From assembly GCF_905475465.1 (NCBI RefSeq), contig NC_062241.1:6572001-6636000 (forward strand): 64,000 bases of DNA. The letters run 5' to 3'. A program made the position numbers and the translations under genes. Shown piece by piece: positions 12,701-23,866 of the stretch. Position 1 is the stretch's first letter; every line of letters begins with the position of its first letter. The notes under the pieces are model-generated. The model was not told the DNA's origin, ran no database searches, and was given only the letters and a program-made list of their open reading frames with translations. This DNA is from Pieris napi (Eukaryota; Arthropoda; Insecta; Lepidoptera; Pieridae).

Positions 12701-13689
12701 TTTTATAACATTTGTACCTCTAATTAAATGTAACCTAAATGTACCTCATTAAACTCACTTTGCTTTTATTATTAAAGTAATACGAGATTTTTATTTAATA
12801 GTCAACTGTATACATATCAATTAACAGTGTCAAATCTTTGTTAGTTTAAAAGAAGTTTGGATGTAGCGTTTCTCATTAATTTGTTTTAACTACGAACGGA
12901 AATGTCACACGGCTGATGTATTTTTGACAAATTTCACGGTTAATTTTAAATATAGCAGACCCTTTGCCACCATTTTACATAGATATTAAAGAATTGGCTT
13001 GCACTTTCTTTAATGTTGAATTTAACTAGTTTGCTAGCTGCTATATCTAAACCAGTAGTGCTACCACCTTTTAGATCTGGGCTTCATATTTCTATATCTG
13101 TTTCGTGATCATTTGTTTTTTTTCTAATAGGCAAGATTTTTGGTGCCTACAGTATGTCGGCATGCTTGGGGGTGTTAAATGCGTACTTCGACAGAAAGTC
13201 AAACATCAGGGATGACAATCGCACACGGAATCGGCCTAAACTGCTCTTGCATGGCTTCCTTATATTTTTTTGCTACAATAACGATAATCTTTTTATGTAT
13301 GTATTGCATTTTTATGCCAAAAACAGACTGACAGTATATCAAAAAGAATTCATTGTTTTAAAGAAAGCGATCGCATGCGTCGCAATGAATGAAACTCACG
13401 CGATGTGGGGGATTTGATCGTGATATTGAATGAAATGCACACTTAATCGATGTATATATGGTATATATTCGCGTGTAAACACAACGGATCTTTTATAACA
13501 GAATTTGTAAGGAAATTAGGTACGCTGCCGTTGTCAGACATTTTGATGATCATCACGTGGTATAAAGCATTTAAAGCGGTGATATACATTGAAATGGTCG
13601 TGTTTTGTTTTTTGAAGGGTACTTACGTACTTATTCATACAAGTTGTGAAAACCTCAATCTATGCCTAGTGATTTTGAAAAAATAATAA
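9714..13689. other. long non-coding stretch with minor landmarks
   Basis: No gene recognised. A 7-bp stem (TCCCACG ... CGTGGGA, 10036-10059) lies in a somewhat GC-richer patch at about 9990-10230. Near 11865 a TTTGATTCCCGG motif resembles a SINE B box, but the rest does not match the two SINE families. Frames at 13154-13417 and 13450-13686 (+) are compositionally AT-type and unrecognised. Confidence 0.35.
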
Positions 13690-13925
13690 TATATAAGTTT
13701 TTAAATGGGATTGTCCTAGTTCAGTAATGGGCAACTGAAGCTACTTCTATTCGAACCTTCCGACAGTGGTTCAAGAAAAGAGCAAATTAATTCAAAGGTC
13801 GACAGCACACCCGCAAACACCCCGGGATTGCAGGTGTTCAAGGGGGCATTAAGATTACTCATTCGCCTCCTGTCCCATAATAAAAATCTTACCCCTGTGC
13901 ACTCTGTATGGGACGCATAATAGTA
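13690..13925 (+). repeat. dispersed LINE-derived repeat, + copy
   Basis: It shares TTCAAGAAAAGAGC, an AAAGGTCGACAGC-type block, TTGCAGGTGTTCAAGGG, and a terminal CGCCTCCTGTCCCATAATAAA with the reverse complements of 31236-31425, 38004-38150 and 53985-54165. The order of blocks and the A-rich end suggest the 3' part of a non-LTR retroelement or a SINE built on one. Confidence 0.6.
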
Positions 13926-14495
13926 GAACAGTTTATTAAAATAATTGAGACAGGTTTTTTACCAATTTCTCATCACTATACAAAAGTAAAACGGGTTCGG
14001 GTTTATAGAGAAGGCGTAACAATGTATAGGACTGTAATAATGTCACATCACTGACTTGGAGTCATGTTATTACCATAAACGCATTCGCCCACGTCCTGTC
14101 TTAGGAAGACAAAGAAATATAATTCCAATTATCGTCTTTATATGTGTAATTTGTATTTATTTAGAAACAATTTTCTCTGTTCGTATTGTTCCTCTATAAA
14201 TTCGGCCCACATTAGTTTAGAAATGCATTTTATATTACGTCGATCAACTTTTGTGTGGAATTATTACAAGGCCTATGACTGAATAACCATTATAATAGTT
14301 TTCCAACCATAATTAGGTCACGTACGGACATGTGTCCGATAAGTCGTAATCCCCCTCGCGCATGGGGCAAACACATTTATGCGTGCTGCCTGTTTATTTC
14401 ATAGGCATGTTAAGCTTTCTGTTCTACCAAAACAAAAATACTAGATGCCTAAAATCGACGTTCTTGGCTAGTAAAACCTTGTATGCGATGCTCTA

Positions 14496-15025
14496 CTCTG
14501 ATTTTTAATTCCGTAGAATTCTGACAGCTATCATTTTTTGACATGTCAGTGATGGCAATCCTTTTTGGCCGGGCACATTTTTCAATTTCAATACGAGTCT
14601 GAACATCTGAGTCTATACATACATTTTATTGTTAGTTAATGTACCCATTTTATTAAGAGTGATTTAACGGCGAGTGGTAATTACGTTACAAACAGTCAAA
14701 AACGCACAATTAAAGATACAATTTTATTTTTTTAAAAAGGTTTACTAAGAACTGGAATTAGTAGGCAGTGATGCCAGCTAAAGAATAAACTAAGTAATTA
14801 AAGTTAATTCGATATATTGTTCGTAATATTGAAATATTTGTATTATGTCACTTGAATTGAGTAAGTAAATATTTAGATTTACCTTTTTGTAGGTAAATCA
14901 TAAAAAATACGCAGCATTTTTTTAAATGCCCTCAAATAAGTCACATTTGTCCCTTTTTCGGTGGAGAACTTTTTTATTAGCAACACTTATGAAATGTCAG
15001 AATTCTACGGAATTAAAAATCAGAC
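14496..15025. mobile_element. TA-flanked inverted-repeat element (530 bp)
   Basis: Terminal inverted repeats of about 32 bp: TCTGATTTTTAATTCCG / CGGAATTAAAAATCAGA, continuing through TAGAATTCTGACA. The element is flanked by TA on both sides (14494-14495, 15026-15027). TA duplications are typical of the Tc1/mariner superfamily. The interior has no coding frame, so this is a non-autonomous element. The superfamily call rests only on the TA and could be wrong. Confidence 0.7.
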
Positions 15026-15027
15026 TA

Positions 15028-17229
15028 TAGGTGCATGTAAAATTATAATAATGTTCAGATTGAATTTTAGTTGAAAGTCCATTTTTTATTAAAATTAAAT
15101 CGTTTTCGAGGTTTAAAGAGTTTAAGGATAGTTTTACTTAGCTTTAAATTATTTACTTGAGACAAAGAATGCAAATAGTTTTTTACTTAAGTATATGCTT
15201 GTAAGGTATTTGTTGAAACGTAATGTCAACGACCGCGCCCTGCTCTATATACCGCACCCTCTGAAATCAGAAAATAATTATTCCTTTCACATCATTCACC
15301 GCTATTAGGGCAACTTTAAGTGTAAGCCGACTCAAAAAGACGGGTCTTAGTTTTAAAAGTGTTTTTGTATTATATGAAGTACTGTGGTAGACTGAGAGAA
15401 ATAATATTAAAGTTATTTTAAAATTAGAACGATTAATTAATTCCCGAATCTGTGGGATTAATAAAAAGTACTCGTTTGATGTGATGTTCACTCGTAAACA
15501 ATTCAAGGACCTAAGTAAACGTCATAATATGCTGAAGAGGACACCTGTTTAGAGTATATGAAACACACGTGGAATTAAGAACTTCATCTGTTTTGTTGGA
15601 AGCTAAGCTATATAGGTATTTCTTTAATGTCATTTCAAATGCACAGTAGACAAGCAATTTGTGTGGCTATGTATGCTACACTAGTTGTAGAGTGTGGTTC
15701 AATAAAGTCTGTAGTATGTAGGCGTGGCTGTCACGCGACGTACTCGTACACGTACACGTGCAGGTGTAAGGTTTTTAAGGTATTGGTTTTTAAATGTAAA
15801 AATAATTATATGTTTCTTACGCATTTTAAAATATAGACATGAATAAGTTAACACTCCAAATACAGTATGAAATACATTTCTATTTAAACCTGAAATTAAG
15901 CTAAATTCAAAGATGAAAAGAGAAAGAAGATTTCGTTTTTAATTAGCAATTTTTATAGATTATTAAATAAAACGATGTTTCTTAATGACTTTTTTACTTT
16001 AATGAAAAAGTCTCACTTGCCCAACTATAGTTTCTAATATATATTAGATTTACAGTCTCTTAAGACTACTGTTGTAAAGATTCCCGTATTTTATATACTT
16101 TATATAATCAACTCCTTATTCTTTTTATATTAGATTAAGAATATAAAATTTTACTCTTGGTAAATGTTTCTTAATTCTAATTAACATACGCCTCTAAACC
16201 GGAAAAAATTTTGTTCTAAATTAAATCAAAAACCGCTAATCAATACTAAATCACTTGTTTATTTACTGATTTATTGAAGAATGAATTAGGTTAACGGAAG
16301 AATGGAACCTGAAGCAATTTATTAAACGTTCAAATGTAGTTCAACTCTATTTTGAGATATTAGTGAAATAGGTAACTTCCCGTTTTCACACATAGTCTTA
16401 AACATTAACGCCTACATTATGGTGAACTGTGAATGGGCTGTACGTGTAGATTCGATTCCTGTAATAAAAAATAAGATATGTTTAAATATTGTTTATGGTA
16501 GACATTTTTGCGGCCATGCTCGCAATGATTAATATAAGTAATTTTCAGTTTTTAAAGTGAGAGAATTGCAACATGGATGGCGATTTTATTGTGAAATGAA
16601 AATGGATGAAACAATAAATTGTACAAAATAAATTTTGTTTTGGATAAATTATGAATAAAATTCGCTGTAGGTACTAATTGTGAAGAAGTGCTCTGTTTTT
16701 GCAATATACTTATAAAATTATAGATATTTTAAACTAACTGACATTATAGAAATCTATAAGGTTCTTTCTTTCCATTACATACATACTTACCATTCATTCC
16801 ATTTTATAATTACCTTGGACTTTAATCAAATGTGAAATATGTTCCTTTATATATTCTGAATTTCATTCAGACTAGAGCTGTGGTAGGTAATAAAAAGATA
16901 ATTAATTGTATCATAGACAACTGAGAGACTGACAAAGTTAATTAGCTAATGATGGTTAGATTCGCGTGCTAAATTCGTATAAAAGGGAAAGGTAAACGAA
17001 CGAATTTATTTCAATATCTCATAGTGTATTTTCATGTTCCCTTGTTATTTAATTAAAGTTCCTAATTTAATTACACACTATGCATACATTTAAAATATAC
17101 TCCAAAAATAAAAATTGGGGTAGTATTAGCTTGTCACATATTTATGAAACGTTTGGAGGCTATTGTATTCCAAACTATATTTTAAAAATTAATAATATCA
17201 ATTATAAAGTATCTGTTTAAGCTCCCAAA
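15028..17229. other. AT-rich non-coding stretch
   Basis: Nothing recognised apart from a short alternating CGTACACGTACACGTG patch near 15745. Frames at 15267-15506 (-) and 15627-15836 (+) are unsupported. Confidence 0.4.
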
Positions 17230-17400
17230 CAGGTGCATTACATTTTGTAAATGTTTGCGTGTTTGTCCACGAATTACTCGGAGAGTAAACGTCACATCGA
17301 GATGATCCATTTTAATCACGTATAGTCCAGTTAGAGGTATAGTACAGGTTTCATCACAGTCGGACGTATAGTTTTTGAGATTTCTAGAGTGGATATATAT
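17230..17400 (+). repeat. second copy of the GAGATGA(C/T)C LINE-tail repeat
   Basis: It has the same block order as 8598-8815: ACATCGAGATGATCCATTTT, then a CAGGTTT block, then AGTTTTTGAGAT. It lacks the ACCGACTTCAAAAAAGG head and is more diverged. Confidence 0.45.
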
Positions 17401-18084
17401 TATAGGTATATATACTTAGATAAATAATTAATTATATCGTTAAATTTCTTCAAAAACTAAATTGACTTTCGTTCCATGAAATTGAATGCTAATTTGGCCA
17501 CAAATTCGGGAATCAAGCCATAAAATTTCCTAATGTCACACCTAAGTGAAGATAACATCAAAGAATATTTTTATTTCCGCATGATGTAACCAGGAGACGG
17601 TGACGCTCCCAAAAGGAAGTGGTAATGGCCCGATCTATACAAGCTGTTTCCTTTCCGGGAACGTTTTTTTTAAAATACCTGTGTTCTATGAATATTAAAT
17701 GGCTATTTCGGTTGTATGTTTAAAACAATAATATTACGTTGCTTTAAAATTAAAATTTAAGCAAAGTACACAATTATGTCATAGGACGGTATTTGTAAGT
17801 ATAATAGCTAGATTTAGCTGAATTTTATAAATTGTTTTTTTTTATTTGGTTTTAAAGGCATAACGCCAATTACTCACATTTCAATGAAAAAATGTTGCCT
17901 ATTATAGTACCGTTTAAAAATATCCACGTCGAATTGTAGACCTGTTCGAGGTCCTTCTATTTTTAAACTAATAATATGATAATATTTTTTATAAAAAAAA
18001 GAACTGCGAATGCGCGCGCATTATTATTTGAATAAAGAACCCCGAGCGTTAGTCACTCGCCTAGTACTCAAACGTCACAAAAAA

Positions 18085-18215
18085 TAGGCGCCAATCCTCT
18101 CATTAATGACGTCATAAGTCGACACGTCTTCTATTGGCAATGAACTCGTAATTGTACGACATGTGTTGCCCTAAAATGGCTACAATCGAGCTATCAAAGC
18201 TCGTTATAAAAAGCA
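18085..18215 (+). promoter_or_regulatory. cluster of core-promoter-like motifs
   Basis: A perfect CRE palindrome TGACGTCA (18107-18114) lies between a CCAAT (near 18091) and an inverted ATTGG (near 18133), with TTATAAAAAG at 18204-18213 about 100 bp downstream. A small hairpin CGAGCT..AGCTCG precedes the TATA-like element. The patch is less AT-rich than its surroundings. No arthropod initiator (TCAGT) sits at the expected distance and no downstream gene is recognised, so this may be a chance cluster or an intronic enhancer. Confidence 0.2.
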
Positions 18216-19159
18216 TTGTAAATATAATTCTGAGAACTTGTATATACATATACGAATTAGAGTATTAAAAAACTTGGACTGTTTTATTTACTACGCCATT
18301 TGTTTAGTAAAAACTGATACGATAATTTGGAATTGGCACAATCAATCGATTACACATTAGGAGAATTTTTGCATGTCCAATTATCGTGAGATAATGTACA
18401 TAATACGTACGTACGTACGTATTTACATATCCTCGTTTATTTTTCATTACGTGGATAATAACTTCACAGTCCTGTCATTAAACATTGTGTTAATCGTAAA
18501 TATTTAGTTCAGTGTTGTACAAAATGTTCGGTATTCTTCCGTATAGTTTTCATGCTATTACGTCTCAAATATTTGACCATAAATAGCCACCGATTACATG
18601 AGTTGACCCGTTTTAAGTAATAGCAGGATGCAGTTTAATATTGTCGACTGTTTTAGATTTCCCTTTCGTTGCAATGAATATTTAAATTGTAAAATATTTT
18701 AAATGACGCTGAAACGTTAATATAATTTATTTTATATTGATTAAATACTTGTTTTTTTACTGTGTGATTGATTTAATAAAATATATATATATATATTATA
18801 GCTATACCTATTAATAAAAAAAATTGACTTATTAATTAATTTAACTTTCTGATAAAATTTTACAAACTTTCATACTGGACATAATATCAGCGTAGATATA
18901 TTAGACTTGTGTATTAGACGTAATGTTTGATAAAATCATAAGAAAAGAGACAATAAAAAGAAACTTCAAGATATTTTATAGTATAAGTAATAGTTTCATG
19001 AATAATAATATTTTGCTGAAATAATATGACATTACCGTTTTATAGATATGTATATCGAAAAGTACGAATGTCTCATTTATCAAATTTGTTATCTGTATGA
19101 AAAATATTTACGAGTTCCCAGGCTTACGTGACGATAGTCAGGTGACCGAGAGTTTCATG
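18216..19159. other. non-coding stretch with two simple repeats
   Basis: A TACG tetranucleotide run lies at 18404-18421 and an (AT)n run at about 18781-18799. Nothing else was recognised. Confidence 0.5.
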
Positions 19160-19164
19160 CGGTT

Positions 19165-19295
19165 TGTAAAATACTCGGAAACACCACCGATAGGTACACT
19201 TTATAAGCGGTACGATACCAGAACTCAAGTAACGTCCGCACGCCACGGCGGTAGACAGTCGACTGACTCCCACTAGTGTGCTTCGGTATACTACA
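19165..19295 (-). repeat. 3' LTR (131 bp)
   Basis: Begins TGTAAAATAC and ends GTATACTACA on the + strand; identical by eye at all 131 positions to 23867-23997. It is the 3' LTR because the element reads on the minus strand. The 5-bp duplication CGGTT abuts it at 19160-19164. Confidence 0.95.
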
Positions 19296-19305
19296 TCCCT
19301 TCCTT
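19296..19305 (-). other. polypurine tract
   Basis: On the minus strand this is AAGGAAGGGA, directly against the 3' LTR: the expected plus-strand primer site for reverse transcription. Confidence 0.85.
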
Positions 19306-19370
19306 ATTAAAATTAATAAAAACTTATCAAATGATTCGAAAATTAACTTTAATTTTGTTTCTTTTACATT

Positions 19371-20345
19371 TTAGGATGATAAGTCATTAATCTTCATTTT
19401 CGTTACCTCGTCGTCTGCGTGGTGGTTAATGATTTGCCACTCACCATTTTCAACCCTCTTAAGGTGGACAATATTTCTGCGGTATTCTTTGCTCGTTGAA
19501 TCATTTCTTACCCTAATGTCTCCACCGTTACATCTGTTACCGTGTGAGACTCTGGACCACAATTAGGGGCCAATTTATTTTCTCTTATCATATTTTGAAG
19601 TCTAGATTTCCCCAATTCCCAAATGACTATCCGCCGCTTTTCTCTTCATCAGCATATTCCTTTCCTTTTTCTTTATTCTCCCTATCTCTGTCTATAAAAT
19701 CTGAATATATGACTTTATGTTCCATGTCTGTAGCCATTAGAATTTTATCTTGAAACTGTCTACAAAAGAAGAGTTCAGCCGGGGTTTTTCCTGTTACTGT
19801 ATGAGGGGTTCTGTTGTACATTACAAGGTTTTCTAGAAGGTCCTCTTTCCAATCCTTTTTACCAAACTTTTTTACTTAACCTGTGGCCAATAGGGTATTG
19901 TATTGTAAATTACAATTCCGCACTCCTTACAAAACGCTTTGAAATTGTCACTTGTAAATTGATTGCCACTATCGGAAGTTAGGGTTGCAGGATATCCCAA
20001 TCGAGCATTAATGTTCCTCATAATTTTAATCTCCTTATACCTACTCTAGTAGTCTACTAGTATAAGTAGGTAATCGTTTGATGGTAATGGTCCCAAAAGT
20101 TTACCGCCACATCAAGACAAGGCTCACTTGGAAGGTCTCGTCTTTTAGTTGGATGAGGTTTAGGTGATGAAACCAACGTACAACCTTTACAGGTTTTAAC
20201 ACGACTTTCAGCATCCCTATCAATTTTAGGCCACCAAACCTTTGTTCTTAGATGACCTTACATGGCAACAAAGCCAGGATGTCCTTGGTGAGCAGCCTCA
20301 AGAACTCGATCACGAAGTTGTTTAGGAATAATAAGTTTATTCCCT
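19371..20345 (-). pseudogene. integrase remnant
   Basis: Pieces of a Ty3-type integrase lie in order on the minus strand. At about 20180-20340 there is an HHCC zinc domain (AAHQGHPG, then a stop, then GHLRTKVWWPK and CKGC). At about 19950-19985 there is a core block LTSDSGNQFTS with its catalytic Asp, followed by PYWPQ. At about 19765-19821 MYNRTPHTVTGKTPAELFF corresponds to the region after the core, and at 19371-19560 lies a C-terminal block (SKEYRRNIVHLKRV). Stops and frameshifts interrupt it. The segment that should carry the third catalytic residue (Glu of the D,D-35-E triad, after PYWPQ) appears deleted near 19880, so no active enzyme can be made. Confidence 0.85.
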
Positions 20346-20371
20346 CTGAGGGCTTTATTACCTTATAACAC

Positions 20372-21072
20372 TCACTTATAACACTCATTCCACTTATCTT
20401 CGAAAACACCAGTTCTTAATGCTATTATTTCCCTGTCTGTTGCACTGGCTGTTTCAATTTCAACAAGTGGAACAGCTATCGGTCTGCAGTATTCTACAAT
20501 TGCATTTATGTAGTTTTCATTGTCGAATGGAACTGGGTAGGCAGATTGACAAAGGCGTGAAATAGGGTCTGCGATGTTCTCTTTCCCTGATCGGTAGACT
20601 ACTTTATACTTGTAAGCCTGCAGCCGCAGAACCCATCGTTTCGATGCGTGCGGCTTGGATCTGTTACCGAAGATATTTTCCAAAGCCTTGTGGTCACTTA
20701 TGGGCTCAAACTCTTTGCCCAGTAGATGAATCCTAAAATGTTCTACTGCCCATACCAGAGCCAGGGCTTCTTTCTCCGTTTGACAGTATCTCTTCTCGCA
20801 ATCAGTAAGAATTTTATTGCCGAACGCAATTATCCGAGGTCCATGACGATCAATGTGTACGAGCACCGCTCCAGACCAACTGGAGATGCATCTGCTATTA
20901 TTTGCGTTCTATCCATCAGGTTGTAGTAGCCAAGTGTTTTTAAGTTTGACAGTCGTATCTTGAGGGTCTCAAATGAAGCGTCTTGAACGTCTGTCCAGTA
21001 TTTTTTAATGTAAGTAGATCTACTCAATCTAAGTCTTATTATTTGCCAAAGGAGTTCTGTAAGTGTTGCCAA
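20372..21072 (-). pseudogene. RT thumb and RNase H remnant
   Basis: Two overlapping frames together read as the end of RT and RNase H. The first (20830-21072) has NLATLTELL, a WTDVQDASFE segment and RTQIIADASPVG, carrying the first RNase H Asp. A frameshift near 20850 moves to the second (20372-20866), with RIIAFGNKILTDCEKRYCQT, TEKEALALVWAVEHF (the Glu), ISDHKALENIFG (the next Asp), RWVLRLQAYKYKVVYR and ENIADPISR. The three acidic residues and the D-P-I-S-R end are standard for Ty3/gypsy RNase H. This is the best preserved part of the element. Confidence 0.92.
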
Positions 21073-21199
21073 ATTGGGTATCCATTTCCTGACGTAGTTA
21101 ACGAGTACAAGAAACTCTGTATCTCTTCAATGTTGGATGGCTTTTTTGAAGCCTGGATTGCTTGAATGTATTTGTCCAATGGCTTTATTCCTTTTTCAG

Positions 21200-21375
21200 T
21201 TAGTATAGATGTCCTAGAAATTCAATTTTGTTTTCTTAAAGATTCATTGTCGTGGTTAAGAAAAACATTGTTATCTTTCAGTATTTGTAACACCTTTCCA
21301 AGCCGTTTATCGTGTTGCGACTCATCAGATCCATGTACCATAATTTCGTCAGTAAAATTCGCTGTCCCTTCATAA
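21200..21375 (-). pseudogene. truncated reverse transcriptase remnant
   Basis: Only the part from the catalytic-loop region onward survives. DEIMVHGSDESQHDKRLGK occupies the place of the usual Y-x-DD-x-L-V block with the following HDKRL motif, but the conserved pair of aspartates is altered to D-E. A VLQILKDNNVFLNHD segment and then a stop or frameshift before EFLGH follow. The N-terminal fingers and most of the palm are absent. Confidence 0.8.
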
Positions 21376-21400
21376 CCGAGCAACAAATTCTTCACCTACT

Positions 21401-22198
21401 TTACAATTGATAGTTAGTTGTGTCATCATCCATATGGAATACATAATCCACTTCATCGGTATCTTGGTTTGTTCCTTTATTCATTTTCAGTCTCTTTGTT
21501 CTATTGTATTCGTCATTTCGTGTATGTAATTTCCGTTTATGTACCTTAGTCTTACAATAATCTCTAAAATGGCCAACGATTCCACATATTAACATTTTTT
21601 TATCTATGGCTGGCCAATTATTATCAAATGTAAATGCTTGCTGTTGCCGCAACGAATACATGTTTTCTTCGAACCGTACGTAATTTCTTGCATATACCCG
21701 GTTAATTTCTGAATTTTCGTATCAAAAGTTTTACTTGATCCTTGCTTATCAAACGAATCAAGCTGTCTGTTAACCGTCTCAACGTAATAGCAATTGTAAT
21801 TACTTGTTGAAGTGTTATCGAATCTTCAGCTGCCAGCCTTTCTTCCTTAATGCTGAGCTTCGGCCCTTTTCTACGATTTGGTCTATTAAGTGTTCATCTT
21901 TAGCAGGAAACTGGCATTTAGTTACCAGCTTGAGTTCGCAACCGTAAAAGGAAAGTTTCAAACCTCTTCCCTTCCTCTTGTTAGATAGTCAGTCTAATAA
22001 TATCCTTCGTAGTATCTGCTTTGTTTTGGTGAAAAATATTAATTTAATTTTTTGTATAGCTATTTCATAAACGTCAGTGCCATCGCTCTCATGGACATGA
22101 GCTCCAGGCAAGTTGTAATACACCTCTTGCAATGCAAGCCCACCAACGTGTAATAAAGAAGCTCGCTTTTTAATGCTTGAATCAATATTAGCGGCCAA
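21401..22198 (-). pseudogene. gag remnant
   Basis: The frame at 21989-22198 starts with Met and contains KKRASLLHVGGLALQEVYYN, matching the LLH-x-G-x2-x2-V/Q-E-I/V-Y pattern of insect Ty3/gypsy Gag N-terminal regions. After several stops, the frame at 21401-21661 carries a degraded zinc knuckle (CGIVGHFRDYC, first Cys lost) and a basic then acidic tail (DEVDYVFHMDDD). Only about 25 bp separate the end of gag from the RT remnant, so the protease coding region has been removed by an internal deletion. Confidence 0.82.
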
Positions 22199-22279
22199 AC
22201 ATTATGTGTCTAGCGATAAAAACTCGGCGCGCCAAAAAGTTGACCCTTTTCTGCGCGCAGCCATCGAAGCGTACGAACG

Positions 22280-22480
22280 TGTTCTTCTCAGAACACTTCG
22301 ATATCGTGGCCTTACGATAACGCTAATAAACTGTTCTTTTCAGAACAATATTATCGTATCTTACGAAAACGTTTAACAACTGTCCTTGTCAGGACATATT
22401 ACCGTGACTTGCGACAACGATGAAACTGTTCTTTTCAGAACACACAACCGTATCTATTCTGATCTGTTCGTGGCAGAACA
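22280..22480. repeat. five spaced TGTTCT-N4-AGAACA palindromes
   Basis: Hairpin-capable 16-mers lie at 22280-22295, 22332-22347, 22381-22396, 22427-22442 and 22465-22480. Four have perfect 6-bp stems; the fifth has 5 bp. In the third copy both arms change together (TGTCCT ... AGGACA), a compensatory pair. Intervening sequence is also related (TATCGTGGCCTTACGATAAC, TATCGTATCTTACGAAAACG, TACCGTGACTTGCGACAACG), so this is a degenerate tandem array of about 38-52 bp units in the leader just upstream of gag. Confidence 0.85.
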
Positions 22481-22700
22481 CATCACTGTATAATTACGAC
22501 ACCGTATTTAATCACCTACAGGTTTATACCCGTATAAATATATCTTCTTTATTTACGAAACATTAATCACGCATACTTCGCACAATAATCTGATCTGAAT
22601 ATCAATGATTATTGTCACTAAACCAAATACGGTCTAATCTAATAAACCTTACTAATAAAAGTAGTCTATCAAATTGACTTTAAAGCATGTACTCAGAATT

Positions 22701-23250
22701 AGTCTATCTTATTGACTTTAAGAACGTTTTGGCCTATCATATTGACCTTAACGCCATTATCTTAGTCTATCTTATTGACTTTAAGAATGTTTTGGCCTAT
22801 CATATTGACCTTAACACCATTATCTTAGTCTATCTTATTGACTTTAAGAACGTTTTGGCCTATCATATTGACCTTAACACCATATCTTAGTCTATCTTAT
22901 TGACTTTAAGAACGTTTTGGCCTATCATATTGACCTTAACGCCATTATCTTAGTCTATCTTATTGACTTTAAGAATGTTTTGGCCTATCATATTGACCTT
23001 AACACCATTATCTTAGTCTATCTTATTGACTTTAAGAACGTTTTGGCCTATCATATTGACCTTAACACCATATCTTAGTCTATCTTATTGACTTTAAGAA
23101 CGTTTTGGCCTGTCATATTGACCTTAACACCATTCTCTTAGTCTATCTTATTGACTTTAAGAACGTTTTTGGCCTGTCATATTGACCTTAACACCATTCT
23201 CTTAGTCTATCTTATTGACTTTAAGAACGTTTTGGCCTGTCATATTGACG
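22701..23250. repeat. nine-unit 63-bp tandem array in the retroelement leader
   Basis: Units begin with AGTCTATCTTATTGAC at 22701, 22764, 22827, 22889, 22952, 23015, 23077, 23140 and 23204, with periods of 62-64 bp. Each unit has two related halves (CTATCTTATTGACTTTAAG and CTATCATATTGACCTTAAC). The first three units and the next three share the same variants in the same order, so a 188-bp block was duplicated as a whole. The 67-codon + frame across 22687-22890 is open only because 63 is divisible by three; it is not a gene. Confidence 0.95.
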
Positions 23251-23254
23251 CAAT

Positions 23255-23432
23255 GGCCGTGATAGCAAAACATGGGTCTCTCAAATTGACCTCACAGAAC
23301 ATCGATATTTCATATTGATCTAACCATTGCTATCTACTAATCGTCAAGACCTTTCATATTGGCCGTGATAGCAAAACATGGGTCTCTCAAATTGACCTCA
23401 CAAAACATCGATCTTTCATATTGATCTAACCA
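23255..23432. repeat. 106-bp tandem duplication, second copy partial
   Basis: GGCCGTGATAGCAAAACATG starts at 23255 and again at 23361. The second copy runs to ATCTAACCATTG, about 72 bp. It shares the CATATTGA core with the adjoining 63-bp array, so both arrays probably grew from the same ancestral motif. Confidence 0.9.
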
Positions 23433-23846
23433 TTGTAACTGTAACTAGAACTTGTAAGAGAAATACAAAATCAGGTAGGTACCTACATATTTGGCATTTT
23501 ATTGCACTCAGTCAACACCTGCTTGTAGCAGCGCTTGTTTGTTTTATTTCCTTTTAAAATATAATAAAAGCGTTTATCAAATTGTGAACAATATAATATG
23601 AACAATATAATAAAAACAACAAGCGCAGCCCACAGGCGCAAACTCGTGACTCATTGTTACTAACGCACATTATTTCGTTTGGCAGGTTGGCCGGTACTTA
23701 TTTTATGAAACCTTTTCGTTTGTTGACATTATAAAAGACTGATAAAACAGTCACGGTCCAACATTATATAAAATCAAACTTACATTTCTCTTTCACACGC
23801 GTTTCTTCCTTACATACCATGTTTCCTTATGTCTTTTCAAAACTCA

Positions 23847-23864
23847 CATTCTCCGTCGTCGCCA
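23847..23864 (-). other. candidate primer-binding site
   Basis: On the minus strand, two bases inside the 5' LTR, lies TGGCGACGACGGAGAATG. TGG complements a tRNA CCA tail and TGGCGAC resembles the start of arginine-tRNA-type primer sites of some insect gypsy elements. The matching tRNA was not identified. Confidence 0.6.
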
Positions 23865-23866
23865 CT

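Noticed and set aside
22701..23250. CRISPR-like array or repeat-protein gene
   Set aside because: Units are contiguous with no unique spacers, and the open + frame exists only because the 63-bp period is a multiple of three. The array lies in the leader of a retrotransposon read on the other strand.
23464..23480. ratchet site at ATCAGGTAGG
   Set aside because: No pyrimidine tract, and it lies in the recently inserted LTR element.
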